Shown here one piece after another: positions 50,535 through 62,956 of a stretch of DNA of 64,000 nt. The DNA lies in assembly GCF_018860425.1 (NCBI RefSeq), contig NZ_JAHKPI010000016.1:62001-126000 (forward strand), given 5' to 3'. Numbering within the stretch: the stretch's first letter is position 1; the number at the start of each line of letters is the position of its first letter. The DNA comes from Marinobacter sp. F3R08. GTDB lineage: Bacteria > Pseudomonadota > Gammaproteobacteria > Pseudomonadales > Oleiphilaceae. The position numbers and the translations under genes were made by a program. The notes beneath the pieces are model-generated. The model ran no database searches and was not told the DNA's origin. It saw only the letters and a program-made list of their open reading frames with translations.

Positions 50535-51249
50535 TGGCTTTATCGTCCCACCTGGGGCGATTGGCCCGCAGTTTACGGACCTCCTGCATCCAGCCGACGC
50601 CGTCAATTAACTCCCCGGTTTCCGGGTCGATCGGCGGGTACGGCAGGTTGCGGTCGTCACAGTAGCGTTTGATCGTTGGCTGGCACCAGCGGAACAGCAG
50701 GCGGTTGTATTCGTCATCCGGCAACCGGCGCTGGTCGAACATGCCCGCCAACGCCCTCTGCCTTTGAGCTTCGGTGAGGATAATCGCGCAGGCGGACGAT
50801 ACGTTGAGCGATTCCACCATCCCCATCATCGGAATCACAATGTGCTCATCGGCCCGGGCGGCAGCATCAGCACTTACACCATCCACTTCGTTACCCATAA
50901 TGATCGTACACGGCACCGTGTAGTCTGCCTCCCGGAAGTCGATAGCACGGCCGGAAAGCTGCGCAGCGTAGAGTTTATGGCCCTGCCCTTTCAGGCTCTC
51001 GATCGCCTCGTCCATGCTCCGGTGGGTGTGGGTGGTTACCCAGTTGTAACTGCCGCCGGCGGTTTTACGAAAAGCCCGGAATCCTTCCTTCGGCCAGACC
51101 ACGTGCATGTTCGCCAACCCGAAGGCGTCACAGGACCGAATGATAGCGGACAGGTTCCGCGGCTTGTGCACCTGGTCGGTGAGGACACTCAGATCAGGTT
51201 GCCTGGTATTGAGAGTTTGCTTGATTCTGGCAAGGCGTTCGGGGGTCAT
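50470..51249 (-). CDS. trmH: tRNA (guanosine-18-2'-O)-methyltransferase TrmH
   Basis: SPOUT methyltransferase that methylates G18 in the tRNA D-loop. The start at 51249 (259 aa) gives MTPERLARIKQTLNTRQPDL as in known TrmH; the frame to 51306 has no support. Motifs: VHKPRNLSAIIRSCDAFGL (tRNA binding), IIMGNEVDGVSADAA and GMVESLNVSSACAII (knotted SAM site). The C-terminus is about 30 residues longer than in E. coli (229 aa) and that extension encodes the antisense overlap with the YejK-like gene. Confidence 0.94.
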   Translation of the reverse strand: MTPERLARIKQTLNTRQPDLSVLTDQVHKPRNLSAIIRSCDAFGLANMHVVWPKEGFRAFRKTAGGSYNWVTTHTHRSMDEAIESLKGQGHKLYAAQLSGRAIDFREADYTVPCTIIMGNEVDGVSADAAARADEHIVIPMMGMVESLNVSSACAIILTEAQRQRALAGMFDQRRLPDDEYNRLLFRWCQPTIKRYCDDRNLPYPPIDPETGELIDGVGWMQEVRKLRANRPRWDDKAITPPELPDSAEAAPAKPWEDG

Positions 51250-51352
51250 GGCGCGTTTGAAAATGGTCTTTGGCTGCAGAAGGACGGAAATAATATCACA
51301 ACCCAACTAGCAACAACCCGAGACAGAGGTGGTTGAAGAATGAGCACCCCGT

Positions 51353-51358
51353 TATAAT
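51353..51358 (+). promoter_or_regulatory. Candidate -10 box for miaB
   Basis: A perfect TATAAT lies 77 bp before the miaB ATG. GGTTGA at 51331-51336 gives a 16-bp spacing but is a weak -35. No other promoter-like signal is seen between trmH and miaB. Confidence 0.45.
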
Positions 51359-51435
51359 ACGCAGTTCCTTTTTTCTGGCGCCCCGTTTCGACCATCCAGT
51401 TCCCGGCGCGACACCCAACAGATTACGTGAGACTC

Positions 51436-52782
51436 ATGGCCAAAAAGCTGTACATCAAAACCCACGGCTGTCAGATGAACGAGTATGACTCTGCCCGCAT
51501 GGCGGATCTGCTCAAAACTGGCGAAACCGTCGAAATGACCGACTCGCCCGACAATGCCGACATCCTGTTGCTCAACACCTGCTCCATTCGGGAAAAAGCC
51601 CAGGAGAAGGTTTTCCATCAGCTCGGCCGCTGGAAAAAACTCAAAACCAAAAAGCCCGACATGATTATTGGTGTTGGTGGCTGCGTGGCCTCCCAGGAAG
51701 GGCAGGCCATTCTCGACCGCGCGCCCTACGTGGACATGGTGTTCGGCCCGCAAACCCTGCATCGACTGCCGGACATGATTACTGAAGTCCGCGCCAAAGG
51801 TAATGGCGTGGGCGTGGTGGACGTCAGCTTTCCGGAAATCGAGAAGTTCGACAATCTGCCCGAACCCGGCGCGGACGGTCCCTCCGCGTTTGTCTCTATC
51901 ATGGAAGGCTGCAGTAAATACTGCACGTTCTGTGTGGTGCCCTACACCCGTGGTGAAGAAGTCAGCCGCCCCGCAGATGACGTAATTGCAGAAGTCGCCC
52001 ACCTGGCCAGCCAGGGCGTTCGCGAAGTAAACCTGCTGGGCCAGAACGTGAATGCCTACCGCGGCGAAACCCACGATGGCGACACCATGGACCTGGCAGA
52101 ACTGATCGAACTGATCGCCACGATCGATGGCATCGACCGGATCCGCTACACCACCTCGCACCCTGTCGAATTCTCGGATGCTCTGATTGACGTCTATGAG
52201 CGCGTGCCGGAACTGGTAAGTCATCTGCACCTGCCGGTCCAGAGCGGCTCTGACCGAATCCTCGCTGCCATGAAACGTGGCCACACAGCACTGGAGTACA
52301 AGTCCAAACTCCGCCGCCTGCGCAAGATTCGTCCGGACATCAGCTTCTCGTCCGATTTCATCATCGGCTTCCCTGGTGAAACCGAGAAAGACTTCGAAGA
52401 CACCATGAAGCTGATCAACGATATCGGCTTCGACATGTCCTTCAGCTTCGTATACAGCGCCCGTCCGGGCACGCCGGCATCAGACCTGCCGGATGACACG
52501 CCGATGGACGTGAAGAAACAGCGCCTGAGCATCCTACAGGATCGCCTTAATCAGAACGTGATGGACATCAGCCGCAAAATGGTCGGTTCTGTACAGCGGA
52601 TTCTGGTCACTGGCCTGTCCAAGAAAGACCCTGGGGAATATGCCGGACGTACGGAGAACAATCGTATTGTGAATTTCCGGCATGAAAATCCGGAGGTTGT
52701 CGGGCGGTTTATCGATGTCGACATTGTCGAGGCTTACCCCAATTCACTTCGCGGTGTGCCTGTCAGCCCGGAGTTGTACTAG
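51436..52782 (+). CDS. miaB: tRNA-2-methylthio-N6-dimethylallyladenosine synthase
   Basis: Radical SAM enzyme adding a methylthio group to i6A37 of tRNAs reading UNN codons. The ATG at 51436 gives 448 residues beginning [20 protein letters not shown]; a GTG three codons upstream is a possible alternative. Two [4Fe-4S] sites are seen: [18 protein letters not shown] and GGCVASQEG, and [16 protein letters not shown] domain ends the protein. It leads miaB-phoH-ybeY-corC-lnt. Confidence 0.96.
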   Translation: MAKKLYIKTHGCQMNEYDSARMADLLKTGETVEMTDSPDNADILLLNTCSIREKAQEKVFHQLGRWKKLKTKKPDMIIGVGGCVASQEGQAILDRAPYVDMVFGPQTLHRLPDMITEVRAKGNGVGVVDVSFPEIEKFDNLPEPGADGPSAFVSIMEGCSKYCTFCVVPYTRGEEVSRPADDVIAEVAHLASQGVREVNLLGQNVNAYRGETHDGDTMDLAELIELIATIDGIDRIRYTTSHPVEFSDALIDVYERVPELVSHLHLPVQSGSDRILAAMKRGHTALEYKSKLRRLRKIRPDISFSSDFIIGFPGETEKDFEDTMKLINDIGFDMSFSFVYSARPGTPASDLPDDTPMDVKKQRLSILQDRLNQNVMDISRKMVGSVQRILVTGLSKKDPGEYAGRTENNRIVNFRHENPEVVGRFIDVDIVEAYPNSLRGVPVSPELY

Positions 52783-52839
52783 GCCCGCACCCGTGACACC
52801 AGAATCAGATACACGTTCTCTCCAACAAACGGAGCACTT

Positions 52840-53823
52840 TTGAACACCAACGATCACAGACAATTTGACCTTCACCCGGTGGACCAGCGTCGGCTGACAA
52901 CACTGTGTGGCCAGTTTGATGAAAACCTGAAGATGATTGAAAAACGCCTGCACGTGAAAATCGGCAGGCGCGGCCATCATTTCCGGGTAGAAGGGGAAAC
53001 CGAGCATGTGGCAGCAGCCGTTGAGGTGCTCCGGCATCTGTATCGGGAAACCGAGGCTACAGACGACATTCCGCCCGATACCGTGCATCTGTTTATCCGG
53101 GAAACCGGTTTTGAGCGCCTGCCGGAAGACGTACCCTACGACGGCTCTGTGACAGTGATCAAGACGCCGAAGCTGCAGGCCAAACCCCGGGGCGCAAACC
53201 AGCAGAAGTATGTGCACAACATCCGCACCCACGATATCAACTTCGGGATCGGCCCGGCAGGCACCGGCAAGACCTGGTTGGCCGTGGCCTGCGCAGTGGA
53301 AGCTCTGAAAGATGAGCAGGTGAAGCGCATCCTCCTGGTCCGGCCTGCAGTAGAGGCAGGCGAGAAACTCGGTTTCCTGCCCGGAGATCTGGCCCAGAAA
53401 GTGGACCCCTACCTGCGTCCGCTTTACGACGCGCTCTATGAAATGCTTGGTTTCGAACAGGTCACCAGGTTGATCGAGAAAAGCGTGATAGAGATCGCTC
53501 CGCTGGCGTTCATGCGGGGCCGAACGCTGAACAATTCGTTCATCATTCTGGACGAGAGTCAGAATACCACCCGGGAGCAAATGAAGATGTTCCTGACCCG
53601 TATCGGCTTCGGCTCTACGGCTGTTATCACCGGGGACACCACCCAGGTAGATCTGCCACGCGGCCAGAACTCCGGATTGATTCACGCCGCCGGCGTGTTA
53701 AGCAAAGTGGCCGGCATCGGGTTTACCCGCTTTGAAGCAAAGGACGTTGTGCGACACCCCCTGGTGCAGCGGATTGTGGAAGCCTACGATGCTTTCGGAG
53801 AAGGGAGTACCACCGGAAAGTGA
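52840..53823 (+). CDS. ybeZ: PhoH-like ATPase (YbeZ)
   Basis: PhoH-family P-loop protein that works with YbeY in rRNA handling. The start is a TTG at 52840 with GGAG seven bases upstream and is the only start giving a full product (327 aa). An N-terminal KH-like region ([20 protein letters not shown]) precedes Walker [16 protein letters not shown] and Walker [13 protein letters not shown]. Its TGA overlaps the ybeY GTG (GTGA). Confidence 0.94.
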   Translation: MNTNDHRQFDLHPVDQRRLTTLCGQFDENLKMIEKRLHVKIGRRGHHFRVEGETEHVAAAVEVLRHLYRETEATDDIPPDTVHLFIRETGFERLPEDVPYDGSVTVIKTPKLQAKPRGANQQKYVHNIRTHDINFGIGPAGTGKTWLAVACAVEALKDEQVKRILLVRPAVEAGEKLGFLPGDLAQKVDPYLRPLYDALYEMLGFEQVTRLIEKSVIEIAPLAFMRGRTLNNSFIILDESQNTTREQMKMFLTRIGFGSTAVITGDTTQVDLPRGQNSGLIHAAGVLSKVAGIGFTRFEAKDVVRHPLVQRIVEAYDAFGEGSTTGK

Positions 53824-54293
53824 GCGAGCTGACCGTGGATTTCCAGCAGGTTTTCGAAGCACCCGGGATACCTCCGGAGGCACATTTCCAGACATGGGCT
53901 GAGCTCGCCTGGCAAGGCGAGAGCCCATCAGAGGTAACGATCCGTATCGTTGACAACGACGAAAGCCGGTCCTTAAACCATCAGTATCGGGGCCGGGACT
54001 ACGCGACCAACGTGTTATCCTTCCCATTTGAAGCGCCAGCCGGTATAACGGTGCCATTGGCCGGAGATCTGGTAATTTGCGCACCGGTTGTCGAAAAAGA
54101 AGCACGGGAGCAACAAAAAACCATTGAGGCTCATTGGGCCCATATGGTCATACACGGTATGTTGCACCTTCAGGGCTTCGACCACATTGACGACAACGAT
54201 GCCGAGGTCATGGAAGCCCTCGAAGTGCGGCTGTTGGCGCAGCTTGGTTTTGGCAATCCCTACGAAGCAGAGGAAACGGAAAAAGACTCATGA
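53820..54293 (+). CDS. ybeY: Endoribonuclease YbeY
   Basis: Zinc-dependent single-strand RNase for 16S rRNA 3' maturation and ribosome quality control. The start is a GTG overlapping the ybeZ stop; the 157 residues include [16 protein letters not shown] and the zinc site [11 protein letters not shown]. The stop overlaps the corC ATG (ATGA). Confidence 0.95.
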   Translation: MSELTVDFQQVFEAPGIPPEAHFQTWAELAWQGESPSEVTIRIVDNDESRSLNHQYRGRDYATNVLSFPFEAPAGITVPLAGDLVICAPVVEKEAREQQKTIEAHWAHMVIHGMLHLQGFDHIDDNDAEVMEALEVRLLAQLGFGNPYEAEETEKDS

Positions 54294-55135
54294 GCGACGA
54301 TCAGTCGAGTCGCAGTCAGGGCGGAAAGTCCTGGCTGGAACGTATATCACAGGCTTTCTCCACTGGGCCTGAGTCTGTCGAGGATGTCCTGGAAATCCTG
54401 CGGGATGCAGAGTCCCAGAGCATCATTGATGTTGATGCCATGAGCCTTATTGAAGGCGCCATGCAGGTGATTGACATGCGGGTGGATGAGATCATGATTC
54501 CCCGCTCTCAGATGGTCACGGTCAAGGCATCCCAGGAACCGAAAGATTTCCTCAATGAAATTATCGCCTCCGCCCACAGCCGCTTTCCGGTCATCGGTGA
54601 CAGCCAGGACGACGTGATTGGCGTCCTCTTGGCCAAAGACCTGCTCCCCCTTGCCCTGAACAACGACCTGAACTGGAACCGTATTCGGGAAATCCTGCGT
54701 CCGCCTACCTTCGTACCCGAGAGCAAGCGCCTCAATCAGCTGCTCAAGGAATTCAAGGAAAACCGCAACCACATGGCCATTGTTGTGGATGAGTACGGTG
54801 GCACTGCCGGGCTGATCACAATTGAAGACGTGCTTGAGCAGATTGTTGGTGAAATCGAAGACGAACACGATTTTGATGAAGAAACCCACATCAAGGCCCG
54901 CGGTGATGGCAGCTATGCCGTAAAAGCGGTAACGCCGATTGATGATTTCAATGAATTCTTCGAGACCGAAATGGACGAGGAAGAATTCGACACCATTGGA
55001 GGCGTGGTTCTCAAGGAATTCGGACACCTGCCCAGACGGGGCGAATCGGTTGAATTCGGTGGCTTGCGCTTTACCATTGCCAACGCCGATAACCGTGTAA
55101 TCCGTCTGCTGCAGGTAACCCGTAGTGAACCGTGA
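54290..55135 (+). CDS. corC: CorC/YbeX CBS-domain protein
   Basis: A 281-residue cytoplasmic protein linked to Mg2+/Co2+ efflux and, in newer work, to ribosome metabolism. Two CBS motifs ([20 protein letters not shown] and [20 protein letters not shown]) precede the CorC/HlyC domain ([20 protein letters not shown]). Overlaps ybeY by 4 bp and lnt by 11 bp, so the four genes are translationally linked. Confidence 0.94.
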   Translation: MSDDQSSRSQGGKSWLERISQAFSTGPESVEDVLEILRDAESQSIIDVDAMSLIEGAMQVIDMRVDEIMIPRSQMVTVKASQEPKDFLNEIIASAHSRFPVIGDSQDDVIGVLLAKDLLPLALNNDLNWNRIREILRPPTFVPESKRLNQLLKEFKENRNHMAIVVDEYGGTAGLITIEDVLEQIVGEIEDEHDFDEETHIKARGDGSYAVKAVTPIDDFNEFFETEMDEEEFDTIGGVVLKEFGHLPRRGESVEFGGLRFTIANADNRVIRLLQVTRSEP

Positions 55136-56687
55136 CGTCACTAACGCCCGAGCGCTGAAGACGCCTTTTTCCTCAAATACCTGGCTGGGCGCGTTAACCC
55201 TTCTGGCTGCAGGCGCCCTTCAAACCCTGACCTTTTCGCCGTTCAACCTGTGGTGGCTGGGTCCTGTTTCGGTCCTGATGATCCTCCTGGTCACGGTACC
55301 TCTGGCACCGGAAAAACTGTTCCGGGCCGGATGGCTCACTGGCCTGGGGCTATTTGGCAGCGGCGCCAGCTGGGTTTACATCAGCATCAGCGAATACGGC
55401 AATACCGCTATTCCCATCGCCGTTCTCCTGACTGTCCTTTTCGTGGCGGGGCTGGCTCTCTTTCATGGTCTGGCATTCTGGTTCTGGGGCAAACTTGCCA
55501 GGGAGAATCCGGTCCGGCGCCTGATCCTGTTCCCTGCCATCTGGATTCTGGGCGACTGGCTCAGAGGCTGGCTGCTCACTGGCTTTCCCTGGTTGTATCT
55601 CGGTACAGCGCACACCGATGGCCCTCTGGCCGGGCTGGCACCTCTGACAGGCGTGCACGGCATCACCTTCTGGATCGCTGCCACTGGCGCCGCACTTTAC
55701 GGTAGCTGGTGGTTGATAAAGCATCTCAAACCGGTGGCCGCCGGCGTGACTCTCGTTGTCACCCTGATTCCCTGGTTGGTTGCCCCGGCCATGAACCGTA
55801 TCGACTGGACCAGTCTGAGCGAGAACGCCACATCCTTCGCGGCCATGCAGGGCAATATTCCCCAGCAAATCAAATGGGACCCGGAATTCCTGAAAGACCA
55901 GATTGTCACCTACCTGGGAATGACGGAAGACCATTGGGATACCGACCTGATTCTGTGGCCGGAAACCGCCATTCCAATTCCCCAGGACCAGGCCGGCAGG
56001 ATCATCGAGCACATCAGCGAAGAACTCGGAGATAACAGCACCCTGATCACCGGGATACCCTGGTACGGTTTCAGTGACCGCATTGAAGATTTCACGTTTC
56101 ACAACAGCATCATGGCCATTGGCAACGGCGAGGGCATCTATCACAAGCAGAAGCTGGTGCCGTTTGGCGAATACGTGCCACTGCAGAGTGTGCTGAGGGG
56201 ATTGATCGGCTTCTTCGACCTTCCTATGAGCGATTTCAGCCGCGGACCGGCATGGCAGGGACCGCTCAGGGCCAACGGCATCAACGTTATGCCCTTTATC
56301 TGTTATGAAGTGGCCTACCCCGATTTTGTCGCATTCAACGCCCGGGGTTCCGGCTTGTTACTGACCATAAGCAATGATGGCTGGTTCGGCGACTCGATCG
56401 GCCCGCTTCAGCACTTACAGATAGCCCGGATGCGGGCCCTGGAAACCGGTCGGTATATGCTCCGGGGCACCAACAACGGTGTGACCGCGATTATCAATCA
56501 CCGGGGCCAGCTCACCGAAACGATTCCACAATTCGAGCGTGCGACCCTGACCGGAGAGGTGTATACCGCCACAGGGAGCACACCCTATATGCAGACTGGC
56601 TCCTGGCCGGTCCTGACCCTGGCAATCATTCTGGTGGTGTTTGTCCGGGAGAGAGTTATTCCTCCTGTTTCGGCCAGCGGCTCGTAA
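55125..56687 (+). CDS. lnt: Apolipoprotein N-acyltransferase
   Basis: Inner-membrane enzyme that adds the third acyl chain to lipoproteins. The GTG at 55125 lies inside the end of corC. The 520 residues have about six membrane segments followed by a nitrilase-like periplasmic domain with the catalytic triad: Glu in LWPETAIPIP, Lys in KQKLVPFGEYVP and Cys in ICYEVAYPD. Its end overlaps the convergent zinc-ribbon gene by 32 bp. Confidence 0.95.
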   Translation: MNRDVTNARALKTPFSSNTWLGALTLLAAGALQTLTFSPFNLWWLGPVSVLMILLVTVPLAPEKLFRAGWLTGLGLFGSGASWVYISISEYGNTAIPIAVLLTVLFVAGLALFHGLAFWFWGKLARENPVRRLILFPAIWILGDWLRGWLLTGFPWLYLGTAHTDGPLAGLAPLTGVHGITFWIAATGAALYGSWWLIKHLKPVAAGVTLVVTLIPWLVAPAMNRIDWTSLSENATSFAAMQGNIPQQIKWDPEFLKDQIVTYLGMTEDHWDTDLILWPETAIPIPQDQAGRIIEHISEELGDNSTLITGIPWYGFSDRIEDFTFHNSIMAIGNGEGIYHKQKLVPFGEYVPLQSVLRGLIGFFDLPMSDFSRGPAWQGPLRANGINVMPFICYEVAYPDFVAFNARGSGLLLTISNDGWFGDSIGPLQHLQIARMRALETGRYMLRGTNNGVTAIINHRGQLTETIPQFERATLTGEVYTATGSTPYMQTGSWPVLTLAIILVVFVRERVIPPVSASGS

Positions 56688-57204
56688 CCCGCTCATAGTA
56701 GTGGGAGCTGCAGGCTTCGCAGGGTTCCAGATGGCTCGTTGCTGTCAGACAGCGCATGTGCCCGCAGTTCAGGCACTGAAACATCCCGGCAGTGGCCACC
56801 TCGCCGGAGATATACTGTCCCACGGCCTTGTTTTCCAGTTTCTGTTTGAGCTCCAGGAAATCGACCACTGTCTTGTCAGCAACCGAGAACAGGCTGTCTG
56901 CCAGTTGGTGTTCGAGCAGGGAAATGTCGAGCTGCAACCATTCACTCAGGCCTTCGCCTGTCTCTTCGACAAAATGCAGCAGATGCTCAAGATCCCGCTG
57001 CAGATAGGCGCCAAGAAGGTTAGCTTCGTCCCGGGTCATTTCTTCCAGCTCGTACTCGAACTCGACCGCCTTCTGAACCTCTTCCTCAAGATTCTGAAGC
57101 GATGTTTCTTCCAGGTCATGGAGACGCATTTTTACCCGCCCCAACATACGGTCATACACTTCCAGGGCCTTTCCTGAGAGATGTCTTCGCTCTGGTTTGG
57201 TCAT
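56656..57204 (-). CDS. Zinc-ribbon protein of the DUF1451/YbeL family
   Basis: A 182-residue protein with a long helical, coiled-coil-like N-terminal part (about residues 5-130) and a C-terminal zinc ribbon (CLNCGH and CEACSS, about residues 143-166). The pattern fits DUF1451 (E. coli YbeL), often found near leuS and lnt; function unknown. The start at 57204 gives MTKPERRHLSGKALEVYDRM. It diverges from leuS over a 283-bp gap. Confidence 0.87.
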   Translation of the reverse strand: MTKPERRHLSGKALEVYDRMLGRVKMRLHDLEETSLQNLEEEVQKAVEFEYELEEMTRDEANLLGAYLQRDLEHLLHFVEETGEGLSEWLQLDISLLEHQLADSLFSVADKTVVDFLELKQKLENKAVGQYISGEVATAGMFQCLNCGHMRCLTATSHLEPCEACSSHYYERVTSRWPKQEE

Positions 57205-57250
57205 AGTGACTCCTCAAGTATGTCATCTGGGAACAGGGGCGCCTCGGTAA

Positions 57251-60082
<2,832 letters not shown>

Positions 60083-60083
60083 G

Positions 60084-60677
60084 ATGCTCTGGAATTCGGC
60101 TCTGAAATCCGCTCCCTACCGCTTGTCCGTCGCTGTTATAGCGGCGCTTGTTGCAGGGTGCGGGTTCCAGTTGCGGGGAGCCCCACCAGTCTCTTCGGCT
60201 CTTCAGCCCCTTGCGGTGGAGTGTTCCTCACATATCCCCGATACGCTTTGCCAGTCCATTCGAGAGCAACTCACGCTTGGCGACGTCAGCCTCGTACCGG
60301 TTGAGAATGCCGACTTCATTCTGCGCCTGAGCAATTTCAAACAGGACCGGCGGGCAAGTGCGATTGCGGCAGATGCGAGTGCTGCGGAATACACACTGCG
60401 CCACTCCGTTGATCTTGAGGTTATAAGCGCAGATCGAATACCCATGGTAGCTGACACCCGGCTGACAACCACCGAAAGTTACCAGTACGATGAAACCAAC
60501 GTGCTCGCAAAGCAAAGGGAAGAGGACGCGCTTGTCCAGCAACTGAACGATCGCCTCGCGCAACAGATCATCTTCCGGCTCGCGCCATTAACGCCGCAGA
60601 AGATTGAGGCTATTCGTTCGGACTATCGCCAGAATCAGAAAGCCACCGGCTCAGCCTCTGGCAATCATGAAAACTAA
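60084..60677 (+). CDS. lptE: LPS assembly lipoprotein LptE
   Basis: Outer-membrane lipoprotein that plugs LptD and assists LPS insertion. The 197 residues start with a lipoprotein signal (lipobox LVAG-C, Cys26) followed by CGFQLRGAPPVSSALQPL; later YTLRHSVDLEV and NVLAKQREEDALVQQLNDRL fit LptE. The last 20 residues are disordered, and the 3' end overlaps holA by 11 bp. Confidence 0.93.
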   Translation: MLWNSALKSAPYRLSVAVIAALVAGCGFQLRGAPPVSSALQPLAVECSSHIPDTLCQSIREQLTLGDVSLVPVENADFILRLSNFKQDRRASAIAADASAAEYTLRHSVDLEVISADRIPMVADTRLTTTESYQYDETNVLAKQREEDALVQQLNDRLAQQIIFRLAPLTPQKIEAIRSDYRQNQKATGSASGNHEN

Positions 60678-61674
60678 CCCTGGACAGTTATCCCAGCTAT
60701 TGAAAAAAGGGCTGTCTCCGGTCTACCTCATTTCCGGGGATGAACCTTTGCTGGTCCAGGAGTGTTGTGACCAGGTTCGCAAGGCGGCGAAAGACGCCGG
60801 CTTTCATGAACGACTGACCTTTCACGCCGATCACCAGCTGGACTGGAACGCCGTTGCCGATGAGTTCAGCGCCATGTCTTTGTTCGCCGAGCGACGGCGT
60901 ATTGAGATTCACCTGCCAACCGGCAAGCTCGGTGACGGTCGACCGGTAATCGAGCGGGTCCTGCAGGAACCACCCGAAGACATCATCCTGCTATTGATCA
61001 GCGCCCGTCTCGATGCTGCGGAAACCCGCCGGAAATGGTACAAGGAACTCCAGAGCAAAGGCGTACACGTGCCCGTGTGGCCCGTAGACGCGGACAAATT
61101 TCAAGGCTGGCTTCAGCAACGGGCCAGCAATCGAGGACTGAACCTGACCCGAGGCGCCCTGGCCATAATGAGTGAGCGCCTTGAGGGCAATCTACTGGCC
61201 GCCAGTCAGGAGCTTGACCGGCTGTCGCTGCTGGCCAACGGTGAGACTATCGATGAAGAAACTGTCGAACAGGCCGTCCAGGACAGCTCTCGCTTCAATG
61301 GCTTTGAACTGGTAACCGAACTGATCAGCGGCCGGGCACCCCACGCTGGCAAGATGATAACCGTGCTGCAACAGGAAGGAGAAAACCCTCTCGGCCTGTT
61401 GTCGGTTCTCACCCGCGACCTGAATCTGCTGCTTGAGCTGAAATCTTCGGCCGGGCAGTCTGAAAATCCAGCGGCCTTCCTGAAAAAACGCGGCGTATTC
61501 CAACCTCAACGAGCTCGTGCGCTGGAACAGGCCGCACGCCGACTGAATCGCGCACAACTGCACGAGGCAGTCGCCCTGTGCAGTCAAATCGACCGGGCCA
61601 CCAAAGGCTTCGACTCCCTGACTCCATGGCATTATCTGAGAGACATGTCTGCCCTGCTCGGTGGTCGTTCCTGA
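60667..61674 (+). CDS. holA: DNA polymerase III delta subunit
   Basis: Clamp-loader delta subunit that opens the beta sliding clamp. The ATG at 60667 gives 335 residues; the longer frame starts inside lptE. Seen: SPVYLISGDEPLLVQECCDQ, MSLFAERRRIEIHLPTGKLG and LTRDLNLLLELKSSAGQ. Third of leuS-lptE-holA, as in E. coli. Confidence 0.95.
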   Translation: MKTNPGQLSQLLKKGLSPVYLISGDEPLLVQECCDQVRKAAKDAGFHERLTFHADHQLDWNAVADEFSAMSLFAERRRIEIHLPTGKLGDGRPVIERVLQEPPEDIILLLISARLDAAETRRKWYKELQSKGVHVPVWPVDADKFQGWLQQRASNRGLNLTRGALAIMSERLEGNLLAASQELDRLSLLANGETIDEETVEQAVQDSSRFNGFELVTELISGRAPHAGKMITVLQQEGENPLGLLSVLTRDLNLLLELKSSAGQSENPAAFLKKRGVFQPQRARALEQAARRLNRAQLHEAVALCSQIDRATKGFDSLTPWHYLRDMSALLGGRS

Positions 61675-61722
61675 TCTGGATCAAACTCTTTCTTCCTTGC
61701 CAGCTTCTGAAACGCCAACCCC

Positions 61723-61728
61723 TTGACA
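61723..61728 (+). promoter_or_regulatory. Consensus -35 box upstream of the small coiled-coil gene
   Basis: A perfect TTGACA lies 59 bp before the ATG of the 87-residue protein. At 16-18 bp downstream only weak -10 candidates (around 61745-61752) are seen, so the promoter call is tentative. Confidence 0.35.
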
Positions 61729-61787
61729 GTTTTTTACAATCGGGCGCATGGTAACAAGTACACCATTAATCCAAGGAGGTGCTTGAT

Positions 61788-62051
61788 ATGAGTCTTCAAG
61801 ACGAGTTCAAAAAGCTGTCGGAAAAGGTGAAGCAATACCGGGATGAGGCTCGTGTTCAGATGCATCTTGCCCGTGAAGACGTAAAGGATGAGTGGGACGA
61901 TCTTGAGCAAGACTGGGATCGGTTTAAAACCAAAATTGATCAGGTTCTTCACAATGCAGACAACGCCTCTCAGGAGGCGCGTCAGACCGCGCAGAAATTG
62001 GGTGAAGATCTGAAAGACGGTTACCAGAACATTCGCAGCAAACTGAAGTAG
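61788..62051 (+). CDS. Small charged coiled-coil protein
   Basis: An 87-residue hypothetical protein with no family I can name. The start at 61788 has an ideal ribosome site (AAGGAGG, eight bases upstream), implying strong translation. It is almost entirely helical and highly charged (SLQDEFKKLSEKVKQYRDEA, VKDEWDDLEQDWDRFKTKID), with no signal peptide, membrane segment or cysteine; it resembles generic stress-type coiled-coil proteins. It stands alone between holA and the endonuclease-like gene. Downstream are a GTTAAC pair (62056-62061 and 62064-62069) and a hairpin (62091-62100 with 62109-62117) without a T-run. Confidence 0.75.
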   Translation: MSLQDEFKKLSEKVKQYRDEARVQMHLAREDVKDEWDDLEQDWDRFKTKIDQVLHNADNASQEARQTAQKLGEDLKDGYQNIRSKLK

Positions 62052-62138
62052 AACTGTTAACCCGTTAACACTGCGTCACATGTGCCACGCCAGAGGTCCC
62101 ATGAATTTGGGCCTCTGTGCCACACCTCACAGTATCGA

Positions 62139-62185
62139 TGACCAAAGCGTCATATTTTTGACCAAGCCGATCACTTCCTGACCAA
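62139..62185. repeat. Three TGACCAA direct repeats at 20-bp spacing
   Basis: TGACCAA occurs at 62139-62145, 62159-62165 and 62179-62185, exactly 20 bp apart, in the gap before the endonuclease-like gene. Outside the heptamer the units are only loosely alike. Sites on nearly the same helix face suggest a cooperatively binding regulator (inference). Confidence 0.6.
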
Positions 62186-62235
62186 TGGGCCGAACTGCCA
62201 AGACGCTTGATCATACTGAGAGGTACAAACGGCGC

Positions 62236-62871
62236 ATGAAAAAACTCTTACAGATACCCACGGCACTCACTCTGTTGCTGACGACTACTCTCGTGATAGG
62301 CCAGAATACCCGCTTCAGTGATCCGGAGACTGTGGTTTCCGATCATTTCTGGGCCAACCTTTACGCCAGTGGTGGCAACTCTTTCTTCTGCAATACGGCC
62401 TTTACCAGCAAAGGCCTGGTGTTGACAGACGGCTACGTGTATCCGCTGGCAGATGTTCGTAGCGCGCTCGACTGTGGTACATCACGCCAATGTGAAAAAA
62501 ACAATCGCTATCGTCAGATCGCCTCCGACATGCATAACATGATACCGGTGCGTAGCCGGACCGAAATGGGCCGTCGTAATGCCCGTTACGAAAACCTTGG
62601 CTCATCGGCCAGTGAAGATGAGTGTGGCATTCGCCAGAGCGCCCAGTTCTTTGATCCGCCCGTTCGGGTCAAAGGTGATGTTGCCCGGACCGTTGCCTAT
62701 ATGGTTAACACCTATGATTTACCCTGGCTGGGGTCCTCAACGGTTTTCAAGGGATGGAACCGACTGGACCCGCCCGGTGACGGCGAGCTGTCCCGTCACC
62801 AACGTATTGCTGAAATCCAGGGAAACGAAAACCCGTTTGTCATTAATCCGGAACGAATGGAGAGACTCTGA
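62236..62871 (+). CDS. Endonuclease I-like secreted protein, catalytic residues altered
   Basis: A 211-residue exported protein resembling the endonuclease I / NucM / Vvn family (beta-beta-alpha-metal nucleases). The start at 62236 gives a signal peptide (MKKLLQIPTALTLLLTTTLV, cleavage near VIG-Q); the upstream frame adds a charged leader. The family segment DMHNMIPVRSRTEMGRRNAR (about residues 98-117, equivalent to D-H-N-L-P...N in active enzymes) and DPPVRVKGDVARTVAYM are clear, as are several cysteines. But the first motif, where active members have Glu-His (EHVxP), reads GYVYP (66-70): both the metal Glu and the general-base His are missing. It may be inactive, or use a changed site. A bidirectional terminator follows. 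Confidence 0.75.
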   Translation: MKKLLQIPTALTLLLTTTLVIGQNTRFSDPETVVSDHFWANLYASGGNSFFCNTAFTSKGLVLTDGYVYPLADVRSALDCGTSRQCEKNNRYRQIASDMHNMIPVRSRTEMGRRNARYENLGSSASEDECGIRQSAQFFDPPVRVKGDVARTVAYMVNTYDLPWLGSSTVFKGWNRLDPPGDGELSRHQRIAEIQGNENPFVINPERMERL

Positions 62872-62907
62872 GCTCTCTGATTGGTCGCGCTGCCAATCCG
62901 GAACAAC

Positions 62908-62935
62908 AAAAAAACAGGCCCGCAGGCCTGTTTTT
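62908..62935. terminator. Bidirectional terminator between the endonuclease-like and acyl-CoA dehydrogenase genes
   Basis: A perfect stem (62910-62920 with 62925-62935, core ACAGGCC) with a 4-base loop, flanked by seven A at 62908-62914 and five T at 62931-62935. It serves both convergent genes. Confidence 0.87.
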
Positions 62936-62956
62936 CGGGACACCCTACTGCCAGAG

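Noticed and set aside
61683..61710. Possible sigma-E-like promoter (AAACTC then TCTGA) before the small coiled-coil gene
   Set aside because: The -35 match is poor and the spacing is off; the consensus TTGACA downstream is a better candidate.
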